From positions 1,798,001 to 1,862,000 of the forward strand of contig NZ_JACOQK010000001.1 in assembly GCF_014297275.1 (NCBI RefSeq): a DNA stretch of 64,000 bases, in the 5' to 3' direction. This document shows, in pieces, positions 32,632-41,318 of the stretch (the stretch's first letter is position 1; each line of letters opens with the position of its first letter). The notes under the pieces were generated by a model, which ran no database searches, was not told where the DNA came from, and worked only from the letters and a program-made list of their open reading frames with translations. The translations under genes and the position numbers were made by a program. Origin of the DNA: Clostridium facile (lineage in GTDB: Bacteria > Bacillota > Clostridia > Oscillospirales > Ruminococcaceae).

Positions 32632-33285
32632 ATGTACCATATTTTTATTGTAGAAGATGACTCTTCCATTACAAAAATGATCCAAACTACGTTGGAAATT
32701 GGTGGATACCAAAGCAGCACTTGCGAAAACGGGAAACAGGCGGTAGAACAAATTTTATCCCAGCCATTTGACCTTATCCTGTTAGATGTCATGCTGCCGG
32801 ATATGGATGGTTTTTCTATTTTGGAACAAATCCGCCATCTGGATATTCCAGTGATTTTTTTAACCGCCTTACAGGAAGTAACCGACAAAGTAAAAGGGTT
32901 GCGTCTGGGAGCAGAAGATTATATTGTCAAACCGTTTGAGGCAATGGAACTGCTGGCAAGGATTGAAGTTGTCCTACGCCGTACCCATCGGGAAAACACC
33001 CAGCTATCCTACCAGAATATTTTAGTGAACACCGAACAGCATATGGTGTACCGAAATGATATCCCTATCAACCTAACCCCAAAAGAGTTTGAAGTATTGG
33101 TGTTTTTCCTGAAACATCCCAATATCGCCATCACCAGGGAACGGCTCTTATCCTCTATTTGGGGCTATGAATACGAAGGGGAAACCAGAACAGTGGACAT
33201 CCATATCCAACAAATCCGAAAAAAATTAGGTTTAAAAGATAAACTGGTAACCATCCCAAAATTGGGGTACCGGTTAGATCAATGA
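32632..33285 (+). CDS. OmpR/PhoB-family response regulator
   Basis: A 217-aa protein. The receiver domain (1-115) has EDD (8-10), the phospho-acceptor Asp52 in LILLDVMLPD, the Thr of FLTAL and the Lys of VKPFE. The winged-helix DNA-binding domain (about 122-215) has INLTPKEFEVLVFFLKHPN, SSIWGYEYEGETRTVDIHIQQIRKK and IPKLGYRL. It acts with the histidine kinase 10 bases downstream. An AGAGAGGA site precedes the ATG. Confidence 0.93.
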   Translation: MYHIFIVEDDSSITKMIQTTLEIGGYQSSTCENGKQAVEQILSQPFDLILLDVMLPDMDGFSILEQIRHLDIPVIFLTALQEVTDKVKGLRLGAEDYIVKPFEAMELLARIEVVLRRTHRENTQLSYQNILVNTEQHMVYRNDIPINLTPKEFEVLVFFLKHPNIAITRERLLSSIWGYEYEGETRTVDIHIQQIRKKLGLKDKLVTIPKLGYRLDQ

Positions 33286-33295
33286 GGAAATAATA

Positions 33296-34726
33296 ATGCG
33301 TTTATGGCAAAAAATATTCCTTTGTACACTGCTTTTAACGGTGTGTTCGGTTAATTTAATTATTTTTCTGCTTTTGACTAACAACTATCGTCAGACGATA
33401 CAACAGCAAAAACAGGTGGCATTTACACAGCATATTTCTATGATTAACTCCATACAAAATGCCATCAACTATGAGAAATTAAAAATTTCCCTGCTCATTT
33501 TAGATCAGGAATATGTCAAAAATACGGTTCTGGAAATTCTTTCGAAAAATAATAACGATGCTGTTTCCTTTTGGATTTATGACCAAAATCAAAACCAGAT
33601 TTCTTCTGGTGACTGTCCTTGGAGTTTCCAGCCATTGTTACAACAAGCGGAACAATCCGATGATTATCAAACACAGCTAGTCCGGACAGATTCTAAGTCC
33701 CACCTACTTATCACATCCAAGGTTATATTAAATTATGAAACATACTATCTGTCCAGCGCGTTTGATATTACCAACCTCGAGCAGAGTTATCAACAGCAAA
33801 TTCGTTCTACCCAATGGCTCAGTATGTTGTGCTCTATTTTTATTGCTGGAGTTTTGATGATTTTTGTCCAAATCCTGCTCCGACCACTACAACGGATTAA
33901 CCAAGGGACCAAAGAGATCGCCCAAGGGAACTACCAAAAACGGTTAAGCTGCAAGGGCTCCACCGAGATCTTGGAACTAGCCTCCAACATGAACCAAATG
34001 GCAGATTCTATCCAGGAAAAAATAGATGATTTGGAGCAGGTAGCAGAAAATCGGCAGCAGTTTATCGCCAATCTTGCCCATGAGATGAAAACCCCGCTTA
34101 CCTCCATTTTAGGGTTTGCGGATATTATACGGATTAAAAAGGATTTATCCGAGCAAGAACGTCAAGAATATGCAGGAATCATTGTAAAAGAAACCAAGCG
34201 GCTCAGTGGATTATCTGGAAAACTAATGGAATTGATTTTGGTTGGACAGGAAAAATTACAAATGCAGGAAACCGAATTGAATCAATTGTTACAGGAAGTC
34301 GTGGAATCCTTTCAGCCTATTTTACAAAACCATAAAATTCAAATCCAACAACAGCTGGAAGGTGGCAGAATGCAAATGGAACCGGAATTATTCCGCTCTA
34401 TGGTATACAATATTTTAGAAAACGCCATCAAAGCTTCTCCAGCTGGAAGTACTATCTGGATTTTCCAAAATAATTTGGACAACGGTGAGATTACAATTTC
34501 TATAAAGGACCAAGGAATGGGGATTTCCAAAGAAGATTTAAAAAAGGTTACCGAGCCGTTTTACATGGTGGATAAATCCCGTTCCCGAAAAGCAGGAGGG
34601 GCCGGACTTGGTCTGGCACTATGTGAAAAAATTGCCCAGCTCCACCATGGCAATATCCAAATTGAAAGCCAGTTAGGAGAAGGGACTACTGTTACCATTC
34701 ATCTTGAAAGGGGGAAAATGAATTGA
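33296..34726 (+). CDS. Membrane sensor histidine kinase
   Basis: A 476-aa kinase. TM1 about 8-28, an extracytoplasmic sensor of about 140 residues, TM2 about 172-195, HAMP about 197-245. The HisKA domain has NLAHEMKTPLTSILG (phospho-His near 262). The HATPase domain has NAIKAS (N box), KDQGMGISKEDL, FYMVDKSRSRKAGGAGLGLALC and a C-terminal GEGTTVTIHL. It phosphorylates the regulator encoded just upstream. The sensor domain gives no hint of ligand. Confidence 0.93.
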   Translation: MRLWQKIFLCTLLLTVCSVNLIIFLLLTNNYRQTIQQQKQVAFTQHISMINSIQNAINYEKLKISLLILDQEYVKNTVLEILSKNNNDAVSFWIYDQNQNQISSGDCPWSFQPLLQQAEQSDDYQTQLVRTDSKSHLLITSKVILNYETYYLSSAFDITNLEQSYQQQIRSTQWLSMLCSIFIAGVLMIFVQILLRPLQRINQGTKEIAQGNYQKRLSCKGSTEILELASNMNQMADSIQEKIDDLEQVAENRQQFIANLAHEMKTPLTSILGFADIIRIKKDLSEQERQEYAGIIVKETKRLSGLSGKLMELILVGQEKLQMQETELNQLLQEVVESFQPILQNHKIQIQQQLEGGRMQMEPELFRSMVYNILENAIKASPAGSTIWIFQNNLDNGEITISIKDQGMGISKEDLKKVTEPFYMVDKSRSRKAGGAGLGLALCEKIAQLHHGNIQIESQLGEGTTVTIHLERGKMN

Positions 34727-35670
34727 GACGTTTCCGTTCTATTTTGATTACAATTATCTGCTCTATTTTAATTTTAGTGCTTTCTTTTTCTTCTTTTTCG
34801 GTTATGGATTATTTTTTATTTCGGAGCGATTCCAGTATCGCACCTCTTTCTGTTTCCAACTCTATTAACAGTGCAAACATCAACCAACAATTACAGGTTT
34901 TCCCCTGGGATACTGAACAATACAAAGCATTCCAACCTTCCTATGACAATCATTGGCCAGGAAACGGCTATAACCATATATTTTCGATTCTATGGAATTA
35001 TTTAGAAATTTATTCTAAAAACGTTCTTGAAATTTCATTAAATTACATATATTTTTCACAAAACGATCTTTCTGTTTCTTGCGGAGAAGATTTTGCTAAG
35101 ATTCCATGTATTTATGAGTTCACCTATATCACGGAACAAACAGAACAAGATAAAGGATCTTATAACCTAATAATTGATCAAATCATTTCTTTCAACGATG
35201 ATTCCAACACAAAATACCGTCTACAAGCAGCAATTACAAAGGAAATTTTGTATTCCGTACACATTACACCAATCGTTGACCATTCTAATACGAAAGATTT
35301 TCAGACTATTTTACAAACATCCTACCAAAATTTAAAGCAAAAGCCTATAGAGAATATTCAGTCCCACTTGCTTTATACTTATATGGCAGCTGATCAAAAC
35401 AATCAAATAAAATTCTACAGTCCTTACCAATATAGCGATGAAATTTATGACTATTCCATGGATATCTCAACAAAGCTGATAAAAACCTCCGACCAGTTGG
35501 TCTGTTTTTCCTATCTTACCAATTTCCTTTATTTTTTGTGGTTTGACCCATATACCTGTCGTTTTATTGGATACGATTTTGTGTATTTAGACTCGAAAAA
35601 ATATTCTTTTGAATCTCCTACTTTAAGCCTGATTGATGAAAATTTTTCTTCCATCATCTATAACAACTAG
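34723..35670 (+). CDS. Membrane-anchored extracytoplasmic protein of unknown function
   Basis: A 315-aa protein starting with TTG at 34723; its TTG overlaps the kinase stop (TTGA), and an AAAGGGGG site lies eight bases upstream, so translation is coupled. One hydrophobic anchor (about 7-32) is followed by an outside domain of about 280 residues rich in Tyr, Asn, Ser and aromatic residues. I recognise no family. Co-expression with the two-component system suggests an accessory sensor or a target, similar to the third proteins of some envelope-stress systems. Confidence 0.7.
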   Translation: MRRFRSILITIICSILILVLSFSSFSVMDYFLFRSDSSIAPLSVSNSINSANINQQLQVFPWDTEQYKAFQPSYDNHWPGNGYNHIFSILWNYLEIYSKNVLEISLNYIYFSQNDLSVSCGEDFAKIPCIYEFTYITEQTEQDKGSYNLIIDQIISFNDDSNTKYRLQAAITKEILYSVHITPIVDHSNTKDFQTILQTSYQNLKQKPIENIQSHLLYTYMAADQNNQIKFYSPYQYSDEIYDYSMDISTKLIKTSDQLVCFSYLTNFLYFLWFDPYTCRFIGYDFVYLDSKKYSFESPTLSLIDENFSSIIYNN

Positions 35671-35749
35671 GTAAGGCCTACATTCACTGCATAAATATCC
35701 GGTTCCAATACAATCATTTGAACAGTTACCGCCGTATCGGAAAATCTTT

Positions 35750-35795
35750 GCCTTATGGATTGCAATCTTAGCATTTCATAAGGCATCATTTTTTT
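35750..35795 (+). terminator. Terminator of the two-component operon
   Basis: GCCTTATG and CATAAGGC arms (8 bp) with a 19-base loop, then ATCATTTTTTT. Confidence 0.65.
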
Positions 35796-35905
35796 GATAA
35801 AAGTTTTGTATTTGCAATTTCTCTATTTCTTACAACTTTTTTGCATTTTCTTGGATACTCCTTGCCTACTGTTCTGTTAAGCTAAAGACAGGAGGTGGAG
35901 ATCTT

Positions 35906-36649
35906 ATGAAGAAAGGGTCAATCAAATATTATTTAACAGCAGTTTTATCTGTTTTATTTGTAATAACAACCATAGCTGTCGTAGTTTTCAATACAGGTTG
36001 GGTTTCCAGCAAAAGCAATGAATATTTTTTACAAAATACAAACCATAAAACAGAAAAATGTCTATCCGTCCCCTATATGAATCAGTCAGATGAATATCCT
36101 ACTGGATGCGAAATTGTCAGCGCGGCCATGGTATTACAATATTACCAATACGATATTCCTGTAAATCAGCTGATTGATTGTTATTTGGACAAACAGGAAA
36201 TCTGGAGCAGTGGGGGTAAACTATATGGTGGAAACCCAAATGAAGTATTTGTAGGCGATCCAAGAAACAGTAATAGTTATGGATGTTATGCACCTGTTAT
36301 TACCAATATGTTAAACCAGGTACTTACAAACCATACCGCAAAAACGCTTAACAATATTAGCCTGGAAAAGTTGGCAAACGATTATATCTCCAAAGGGCAA
36401 CCCGTTTTAGTTTGGGTAACTATTGATATGAAGTCCTCTTATGAGGGGACAAAAATCTACCAGCAAGACGGTTCTACCTTTCAGTGGATTGCGCCGGAAC
36501 ACTGTATGGTTTTCATCGGATACGATGAGGAATCCTATTATTTTAATGATCCTTATCAAAACCATGGGGTGGTCCAATATCCAAAAGAACTGGTACAACA
36601 GCGCTATCAGGAAATGCAGCAGCAAGCTGTTATCGTCACCCCAAACTAA
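35906..36649 (+). CDS. Membrane-anchored C39-like cysteine peptidase family protein
   Basis: A 247-aa protein with an N-terminal membrane anchor (about 8-30). The Peptidase_C39-like domain has SVPYMNQSDEYPTGCEIVSAAM (catalytic-type Cys68), GQPVLVWVTID, PEHCMVFIGYD (His near 199) and FNDPYQNHG (Asp/Asn near 214). The family includes bacteriocin-leader peptidases and stand-alone surface proteins; here there is no ABC transporter, so the substrate is unknown. An AGGAGGTG site precedes the ATG. Confidence 0.85.
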   Translation: MKKGSIKYYLTAVLSVLFVITTIAVVVFNTGWVSSKSNEYFLQNTNHKTEKCLSVPYMNQSDEYPTGCEIVSAAMVLQYYQYDIPVNQLIDCYLDKQEIWSSGGKLYGGNPNEVFVGDPRNSNSYGCYAPVITNMLNQVLTNHTAKTLNNISLEKLANDYISKGQPVLVWVTIDMKSSYEGTKIYQQDGSTFQWIAPEHCMVFIGYDEESYYFNDPYQNHGVVQYPKELVQQRYQEMQQQAVIVTPN

Positions 36650-36672
36650 TTTTAAATATTTCCGACAAATGA

Positions 36673-36852
36673 AATGAAGAATATTGCAAATGGTGCTACT
36701 CCAATGGAACGTTCAAATACAATAACATCAACGACTTAATTGATTTTTGTGCAGAACACATGGCAAATGAACAATTATCTTCCGAACAAATTCGGGCATA
36801 TATGACAGATATGTTACCAAAATTAAATTATTGGAAGGACTCAAACGAGTAA
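36673..36852 (+). pseudogene. Degenerate zinc-ribbon protein (PF12674-like), N-terminus lost
   Basis: An open frame of about 59 codons without a start codon reads NEEYCKWCYSNGTFKYNN, then LIDFCAEHM, LSSEQIRAYM and LPKLNYWK before the stop. This matches the C-terminal two thirds of the putative zinc-ribbon family, where EYCKYCYQNG and M-x-x-FLPTLKRWK are typical. A TGA stands just before it, and the expected first Cys pair is absent. It follows the C39 gene by 23 bases. Confidence 0.65.
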
Positions 36853-36936
36853 TTCACATATTTCTATTACTAGTAAGTTGAATCAAAGCAGATTCCTCTA
36901 CACTTGTTGTTCCTTACCATCTAGTTTTGATAGAAA

Positions 36937-36977
36937 ATCCTCCGTATGATAAAATCATTCGGAGGATTTACCTTTTT
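36937..36977 (+). terminator. Terminator after the zinc-ribbon relic
   Basis: AATCCTCCG-ATGAT pairs with ATCAT-CGGAGGATT, followed by TACCTTTTT. Confidence 0.85.
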
Positions 36978-37061
36978 ATGAGTACTGCAATATGAAGCGC
37001 TGTTTTTTCTAATTCAATATTATTAATATGAATTTTACTATAGCACCACTCTATTTCTCTA

Positions 37062-37730
37062 TTAAATTTCAAATGTCTGAGAATAGTATTTCTCTAAAAA
37101 CTCATTAAAATCTTGGATATAATAATCCGCCTGCTGTTGTAGTAATGCCGCTGTCCGTTCATGGTGTGGCTCATACACGGCTGCAAACCCCATTCCAATG
37201 CGGTGCAGTGCCTGCAATGGGGCTATGATATCCTCAAACACTAAGCATTGATGATACGGAACCCCCATGGCATCCGCTGCCGCCATATAAATATCTGGAT
37301 TTTCTTTATTTTTTCCAAAATCATTACTATATAAAATGGTGTGGAAATCTTGATAAATCCCAATCCTGGTCAGTGAGCGTTTACATAAGTTTGGAAAACT
37401 GGATGTTGCCAAACTAAATGGTATCCCCTGCTGTTTTAATTTTTGTAATAATTCCATAGCTCCTGGCTTCAATTCTACCTGGTGTTCGTATAAATCCAGT
37501 GCCATGTCCAACCACAACTGTTGTAATTCCTTATTGGTTAGTGAAACATGGTATTCCTTTATCATATATTCCGCTGCCTGATCTGTTGTCATATGGGCAA
37601 TCTCATCATAAAAATTCTTTTTTACATCCAATCCTAATTTTTTAGGAAATTCTTCATCTATTTTGTCCCATACCCAGTTGGAATCCAACAAGGTTCCATC
37701 TAAATCAAAAATCACACCACAATATCTCAT
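37062..37730 (-). CDS. HAD-IA family phosphatase (beta-phosphoglucomutase-like)
   Basis: A 222-aa HAD enzyme: FDLDGTLLDSNWVW (8-21), a helical cap from about 20 to 95, ATSSFP near 108, the Lys in FGKNKENPD near 138, and VFEDIIAPLQAL near 163. The pattern E-D-I-x-x-P-L-x-A is that of the beta-PGM/CbbY-like branch. The substrate is unknown, probably a sugar phosphate. Divergent from the next gene. Confidence 0.88.
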   Translation of the reverse strand: MRYCGVIFDLDGTLLDSNWVWDKIDEEFPKKLGLDVKKNFYDEIAHMTTDQAAEYMIKEYHVSLTNKELQQLWLDMALDLYEHQVELKPGAMELLQKLKQQGIPFSLATSSFPNLCKRSLTRIGIYQDFHTILYSNDFGKNKENPDIYMAAADAMGVPYHQCLVFEDIIAPLQALHRIGMGFAAVYEPHHERTAALLQQQADYYIQDFNEFLEKYYSQTFEI

Positions 37731-37792
37731 AAAAAACCACCTATCCTATGTAAAATCTATGTTGCTATTATAGCACATCTGCTTGAAAACAC

Positions 37793-37822
37793 AAAATCAA
37801 TCATGTTATAATAAAAGAAAAC
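37793..37822 (+). promoter_or_regulatory. Promoter of the Nim-like gene
   Basis: TTGAAA, 18 bases, TATAAT. It lies inside the longer possible frame from 37783 and so supports the start at 37843. Confidence 0.7.
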
Positions 37823-37842
37823 CATTTATTGGAGGCCTATTG

Positions 37843-38322
37843 ATGCGCAGAGCAGATCGGGAAGTAAACAATATACAAAAAATAGAGGAAATCATCCAAA
37901 CCTGTGACTGTTGCCACCTGGGATTGATAGATGAGGATAAACCCTATATTGTTCCATTAAATTTTGGCTATCTTCGTGAGAAAGATACTCCAATCTTTTA
38001 CTTTCACAGCGCAAACTTTGGTAAAAAGCTAGATCTAATCCGTCAAAACCCATTAGTGGGTTTTGAATTGGACACAAAACATCAGCTTTCTGTAGGAAAT
38101 ACTGCCTGCAACTATTCTTTTTACTATCAAAGTATCATTGGTGCAGGTAAAATCTCTATTGTAGAAGAAATCCAACAAAAGAAAAAGGCGTTACAGGTGA
38201 TTATGCAACATTATACTAAAACATCCAATTGGGAATTTTCTGACCAATCCCTTACTGCTATTACCATTTTAAAACTGACGGTAACCGAGATGACCTGTAA
38301 AGAACATCAACAACCAAGATAG
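37843..38322 (+). CDS. Pyridoxamine 5'-phosphate oxidase-like flavoprotein (Nim family)
   Basis: A 159-aa protein opening MRRADREVNNIQKIEEII, then CDCCHLGLIDEDKPYIVPLNFGY and FYFHSANFGKKLDLI, a split-barrel flavin-binding pattern shared with NimA-type nitroimidazole reductases and general FMN-binding proteins. Cytoplasmic. Whether it reduces nitroimidazoles is not known from sequence. The start is set by the TTGGAGG site and by the promoter upstream. It is followed within 12 bases by thiamine pyrophosphokinase. Confidence 0.82.
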   Translation: MRRADREVNNIQKIEEIIQTCDCCHLGLIDEDKPYIVPLNFGYLREKDTPIFYFHSANFGKKLDLIRQNPLVGFELDTKHQLSVGNTACNYSFYYQSIIGAGKISIVEEIQQKKKALQVIMQHYTKTSNWEFSDQSLTAITILKLTVTEMTCKEHQQPR

Positions 38323-38334
38323 AAGGTGAAACCA

Positions 38335-38964
38335 ATGAGGGCAGTTATTATTACAGGAGGTTCTATTCAGAATTATCCTGCTATCAAACAATACATTCAA
38401 CCAAACGACTATATTATCTGTGCGGACAGTGGCTATGATCATGCTGTTAAGATGGAAATCACCCCAAACCTTTTGGTGGGGGATATGGACTCCATCCATG
38501 CGGATTTGCCAACTGAAAATATACGGATTTTTCCTGCAAAAAAAGACGATACCGATACAGAAATAGCCATTTCCGCAGCTCTAGAACAGGGATGTGACGA
38601 TATTTTGATATTGGGTGGTATTGGGAGCCGAATGGACCATACATTGGCGAATATCTTATTCTTAAAACAGCTACATGATCAAAAAATCTCTGCAAAAATC
38701 GTAAATGAGAACAATGAGATTCGGTTAATGGGTTCCCAAGAGAATATTACATTACAAGGACATCCAGGAGATTTGCTCTCTTTAATCCCCATTACAGATT
38801 GTATCGGTGTTACCAACAAAGGTTTTGAATACCCTTTGATTCAGGAAGATCTCCCTTTAGGAACAACGAGAGGGGTAAGCAATGTGTTTTTATCGGATAC
38901 GGGAAGTATCTCCCTCCAAAACGGCTTATTGTTGGTAATGCAGTGCCGTGACCTGAGCTATTGA
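38335..38964 (+). CDS. thiN: Thiamine pyrophosphokinase
   Basis: A 209-aa protein: AVIITGG start, CADSGYDHAV near 29, NLLVGDMDSI near 45, KKDDTDTEIAI near 68, and GGIGSRMDHTLANI near 96. These are the thiamine-binding and catalytic motifs of TPK. It converts thiamine and ATP to thiamine pyrophosphate, the cofactor used for example by the acetolactate synthase at 48.8 kb. ATG at 38335, with AGAAGGTG upstream, is preferred over a GTG three codons earlier. Confidence 0.92.
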   Translation: MRAVIITGGSIQNYPAIKQYIQPNDYIICADSGYDHAVKMEITPNLLVGDMDSIHADLPTENIRIFPAKKDDTDTEIAISAALEQGCDDILILGGIGSRMDHTLANILFLKQLHDQKISAKIVNENNEIRLMGSQENITLQGHPGDLLSLIPITDCIGVTNKGFEYPLIQEDLPLGTTRGVSNVFLSDTGSISLQNGLLLVMQCRDLSY

Positions 38965-39070
38965 CCCAATCGTTTTAACAAATTTCTCTTTTTGAAAAAA
39001 ATTTTTTGATTCATTGCAATAAAATCGCTTTCTCATGCAATTAGTAAGTGATAGGGGCAGAAAGATTATT

Positions 39071-39640
39071 ATGAATATTCAAAACAACATCCCCGCTGAT
39101 GATCAACAGCGGTTGGAATACCAAATCCAATTGATTGCGGAAGGCAGAAAAGAAGCGTTGGCTTTTTTGTATCAGCAAACCAAAGCAGCAGTACACGCTT
39201 TTTTACTTTCCTATTTAAATTATTACGATGCGGAGGACGCAATGCAGGATACTTATATTGGCATTTACCGTTCCGCAAAGAACTATCAGCCTCAAGGAAA
39301 GCCTATGGCATGGATTTTTGGAATCGCAAAATACACCGCATTCATGAAAATTCGTTCCAGTCAAAGGGAAACTACCCTGCCGGAGGAAAACTGGAAGTTG
39401 ATTGAAGAGGAACTTCCCGCCATCAATTTTGAGGAAAAAGATCTATTGCGCAATTTACTGCTCCGTTTATCAGCAGAAGAATACCGTATTATTTTGTTAC
39501 ACGCAGTTTCTGGACTAAAATTCCGGGAAATTAGCGAACTTTTCAATCTGCCTTTATCTACTACCCTTTCCAAATATCGTAGAGCAATGAAAAAATTAAA
39601 ACAATCATGGAAGGAAGAATCCAACGATGAAGAACCGTGA
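39071..39640 (+). CDS. Sigma-70 family (ECF-like) RNA polymerase sigma factor
   Basis: A 189-aa protein with region 2 (about 30-90: LAFLYQQTKAAVHAFLLSYLNYYDAEDAMQDTYI, AWIFGIAKY) and region 4 (about 125-180: LSAEEYRIILLHAVSGLKFREISELFNLPLSTTLSKYRRAMKKLK). Regions 1 and 3 are absent. It overlaps the next gene by 14 bases, which encodes its probable membrane anti-sigma factor. The ATG at 39071 is the best start by family alignment, but its ribosome binding site is weak. Confidence 0.88.
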   Translation: MNIQNNIPADDQQRLEYQIQLIAEGRKEALAFLYQQTKAAVHAFLLSYLNYYDAEDAMQDTYIGIYRSAKNYQPQGKPMAWIFGIAKYTAFMKIRSSQRETTLPEENWKLIEEELPAINFEEKDLLRNLLLRLSAEEYRIILLHAVSGLKFREISELFNLPLSTTLSKYRRAMKKLKQSWKEESNDEEP

Positions 39641-41096
39641 AATGGAACAGAAAATTAAAATGACGATTCAACACTCCTTTTCCAACGATTCAGATCGTCT
39701 ACAAAAGATTCTTTCTGAATGTGATTTGTCAAAAGGAGAAGAATATATGCAGCAGAATATCGCAAAGAAAAAAACGCCTAAATGGGTGCGTTGGGTTTCC
39801 GTAGCCGCTGCGGTGGTATGCGTTGGAATCATTAGCACATTCGGCGCAGTTTATTACACACAAAATATATCTGTAGATTCTGAAATTATTTTAGATGTCA
39901 ATCCAAGTATTGAAATGAGCATCAACGCAAAAGAAAAAGTGGTTGATGTAACGGCGCAAAACGAGGATGCCGTTGCTATATTGGATGGCATGGACTTAAA
40001 AGGAACAGATTTAAACGTTGCTGTCAATGCCTTACTAGGCTCCCTTGTAAAACATGGATATATCGATGAGCTGGCAAATTCTATTCTAGTCACTGTAGAA
40101 AATGATAATGCCAATAAAGGCGCACAGTTACAGCAGGATTTAGTCGCGGAAATTAACCGTATCTTATCTGGCCAATCAATCCAAGGAGCTGTTTTGGGGC
40201 AAAATATTAGTAAAAACACACAGCTTCAAGAACTTGCCAATCAATATCAAATTTCATTGGGGAAAGCTGCGTTAGTCCAAACCTTAACCCAAATTAATCC
40301 ACTATATTCCATAGAAGAAATGTCTAAACTTTCGATTCATGAATTAAACCTGTTGTTGGAATCCCAGGGGAACTCCCAGCAGAACAATAAGATCCAATCA
40401 ACTGGTTCCGCCAGTGATAAGGCTTACATTGGGGAGGAAAAAGCAAAGGAAATTGCCCTATCCCACGCTGGATTATCTGAAAACGATGTTACAATTCAAA
40501 AAATAAAACTGGATTACGATGATGGTATGGTGGAATACGACGTAGAGTTTTTTACTGCTACCCAAGAATATGATTATAACATCAATGCGCAAACTGGTGA
40601 TGTAGTTTCTAACGAAATTGAACCATTCCATGCAAATAATACTTCCCCACAAGGGCAAGGAGCAACAATTACCTTAGAACAGGCCAAACAGGCGGCTCTT
40701 TCCCATGCTGGTGTTTCCGCCAACGCTGCATCTTTTAAAAAGGTAGAATTAGAGAATGATGATAATAAACTGGTATACGAACTAGAATTCTACACCTTAG
40801 ATGCAGAATATGATTACAAAATTGATGCTTCTTCCGGTGCTGTCCTTTCCTATGACCAAGAACAATTTAATCAAGGAGGAAGTAGCAATAATGGCTCTAG
40901 TATAAGTGAAGAAGAAGCAAGAAGAATCGCGCAAAATAAAGCACCAAATGCACAGATTGTTTCCTTTCAGCTGGAACGTGATAATGGACAGGAAATTTAT
41001 GAAATCGAACTACGGGAAGGAAATATAGAGTATGATTGTGAAATCCGTAAATCCGATGGTGCAATTATCAAATGGGAACAAGATATTGATGATTGA
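39627..41096 (+). CDS. RsgI-like transmembrane anti-sigma factor with three PepSY domains
   Basis: A 489-aa protein. A cytoplasmic part of about 55 residues precedes one TM segment (about 55-75). The outside part begins VDSEIILDVNPSIEMSINAKEKVVDVTA, the conserved middle domain of RsgI-type anti-sigma factors (to about 240). Three PepSY-like repeats follow (about 262-325, 345-410, 425-489), each starting EEKAKEIALSHAG-like and ending in YDYNINAQTGDVVS-like strands. In Clostridium thermocellum, RsgI proteins sense extracellular polysaccharides through C-terminal binding modules; here PepSY domains take that place. The sensed signal is unknown. Confidence 0.82.
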   Translation: MKNREMEQKIKMTIQHSFSNDSDRLQKILSECDLSKGEEYMQQNIAKKKTPKWVRWVSVAAAVVCVGIISTFGAVYYTQNISVDSEIILDVNPSIEMSINAKEKVVDVTAQNEDAVAILDGMDLKGTDLNVAVNALLGSLVKHGYIDELANSILVTVENDNANKGAQLQQDLVAEINRILSGQSIQGAVLGQNISKNTQLQELANQYQISLGKAALVQTLTQINPLYSIEEMSKLSIHELNLLLESQGNSQQNNKIQSTGSASDKAYIGEEKAKEIALSHAGLSENDVTIQKIKLDYDDGMVEYDVEFFTATQEYDYNINAQTGDVVSNEIEPFHANNTSPQGQGATITLEQAKQAALSHAGVSANAASFKKVELENDDNKLVYELEFYTLDAEYDYKIDASSGAVLSYDQEQFNQGGSSNNGSSISEEEARRIAQNKAPNAQIVSFQLERDNGQEIYEIELREGNIEYDCEIRKSDGAIIKWEQDIDD

Positions 41097-41107
41097 TGTT
41101 TTAAAAA

Positions 41108-41138
41108 TACCCGTCTAAAATTTAGATGGGTGTTTTTT
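41108..41138 (+). terminator. Terminator of the sigma/anti-sigma operon
   Basis: ACCCGTCTAAA pairs with TTTAGATGGGT (one G-U), then GTTTTTT. Confidence 0.85.
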
Positions 41139-41253
41139 ATCGTCACATTTTAAGTATAATATAATAGGAAAGTCGTACTTCGGAAATATTCTTTTCCATA
41201 AATAGAAAAACAAATACAGATGATAAATAAGTTTTACATTGTGATATAACTGA

Positions 41254-41282
41254 ATTGACACGCCAACTGTTTTGCGTTAGGA
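41254..41282 (+). promoter_or_regulatory. Promoter of the YmfI-like gene
   Basis: TTGACA, 17 bases, TAGGAT, about 37 bases before the ATG. Confidence 0.65.
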
Positions 41283-41318
41283 TAATAGAAGTAAAAATTT
41301 AGAGAAAGAAGGGGCTTT

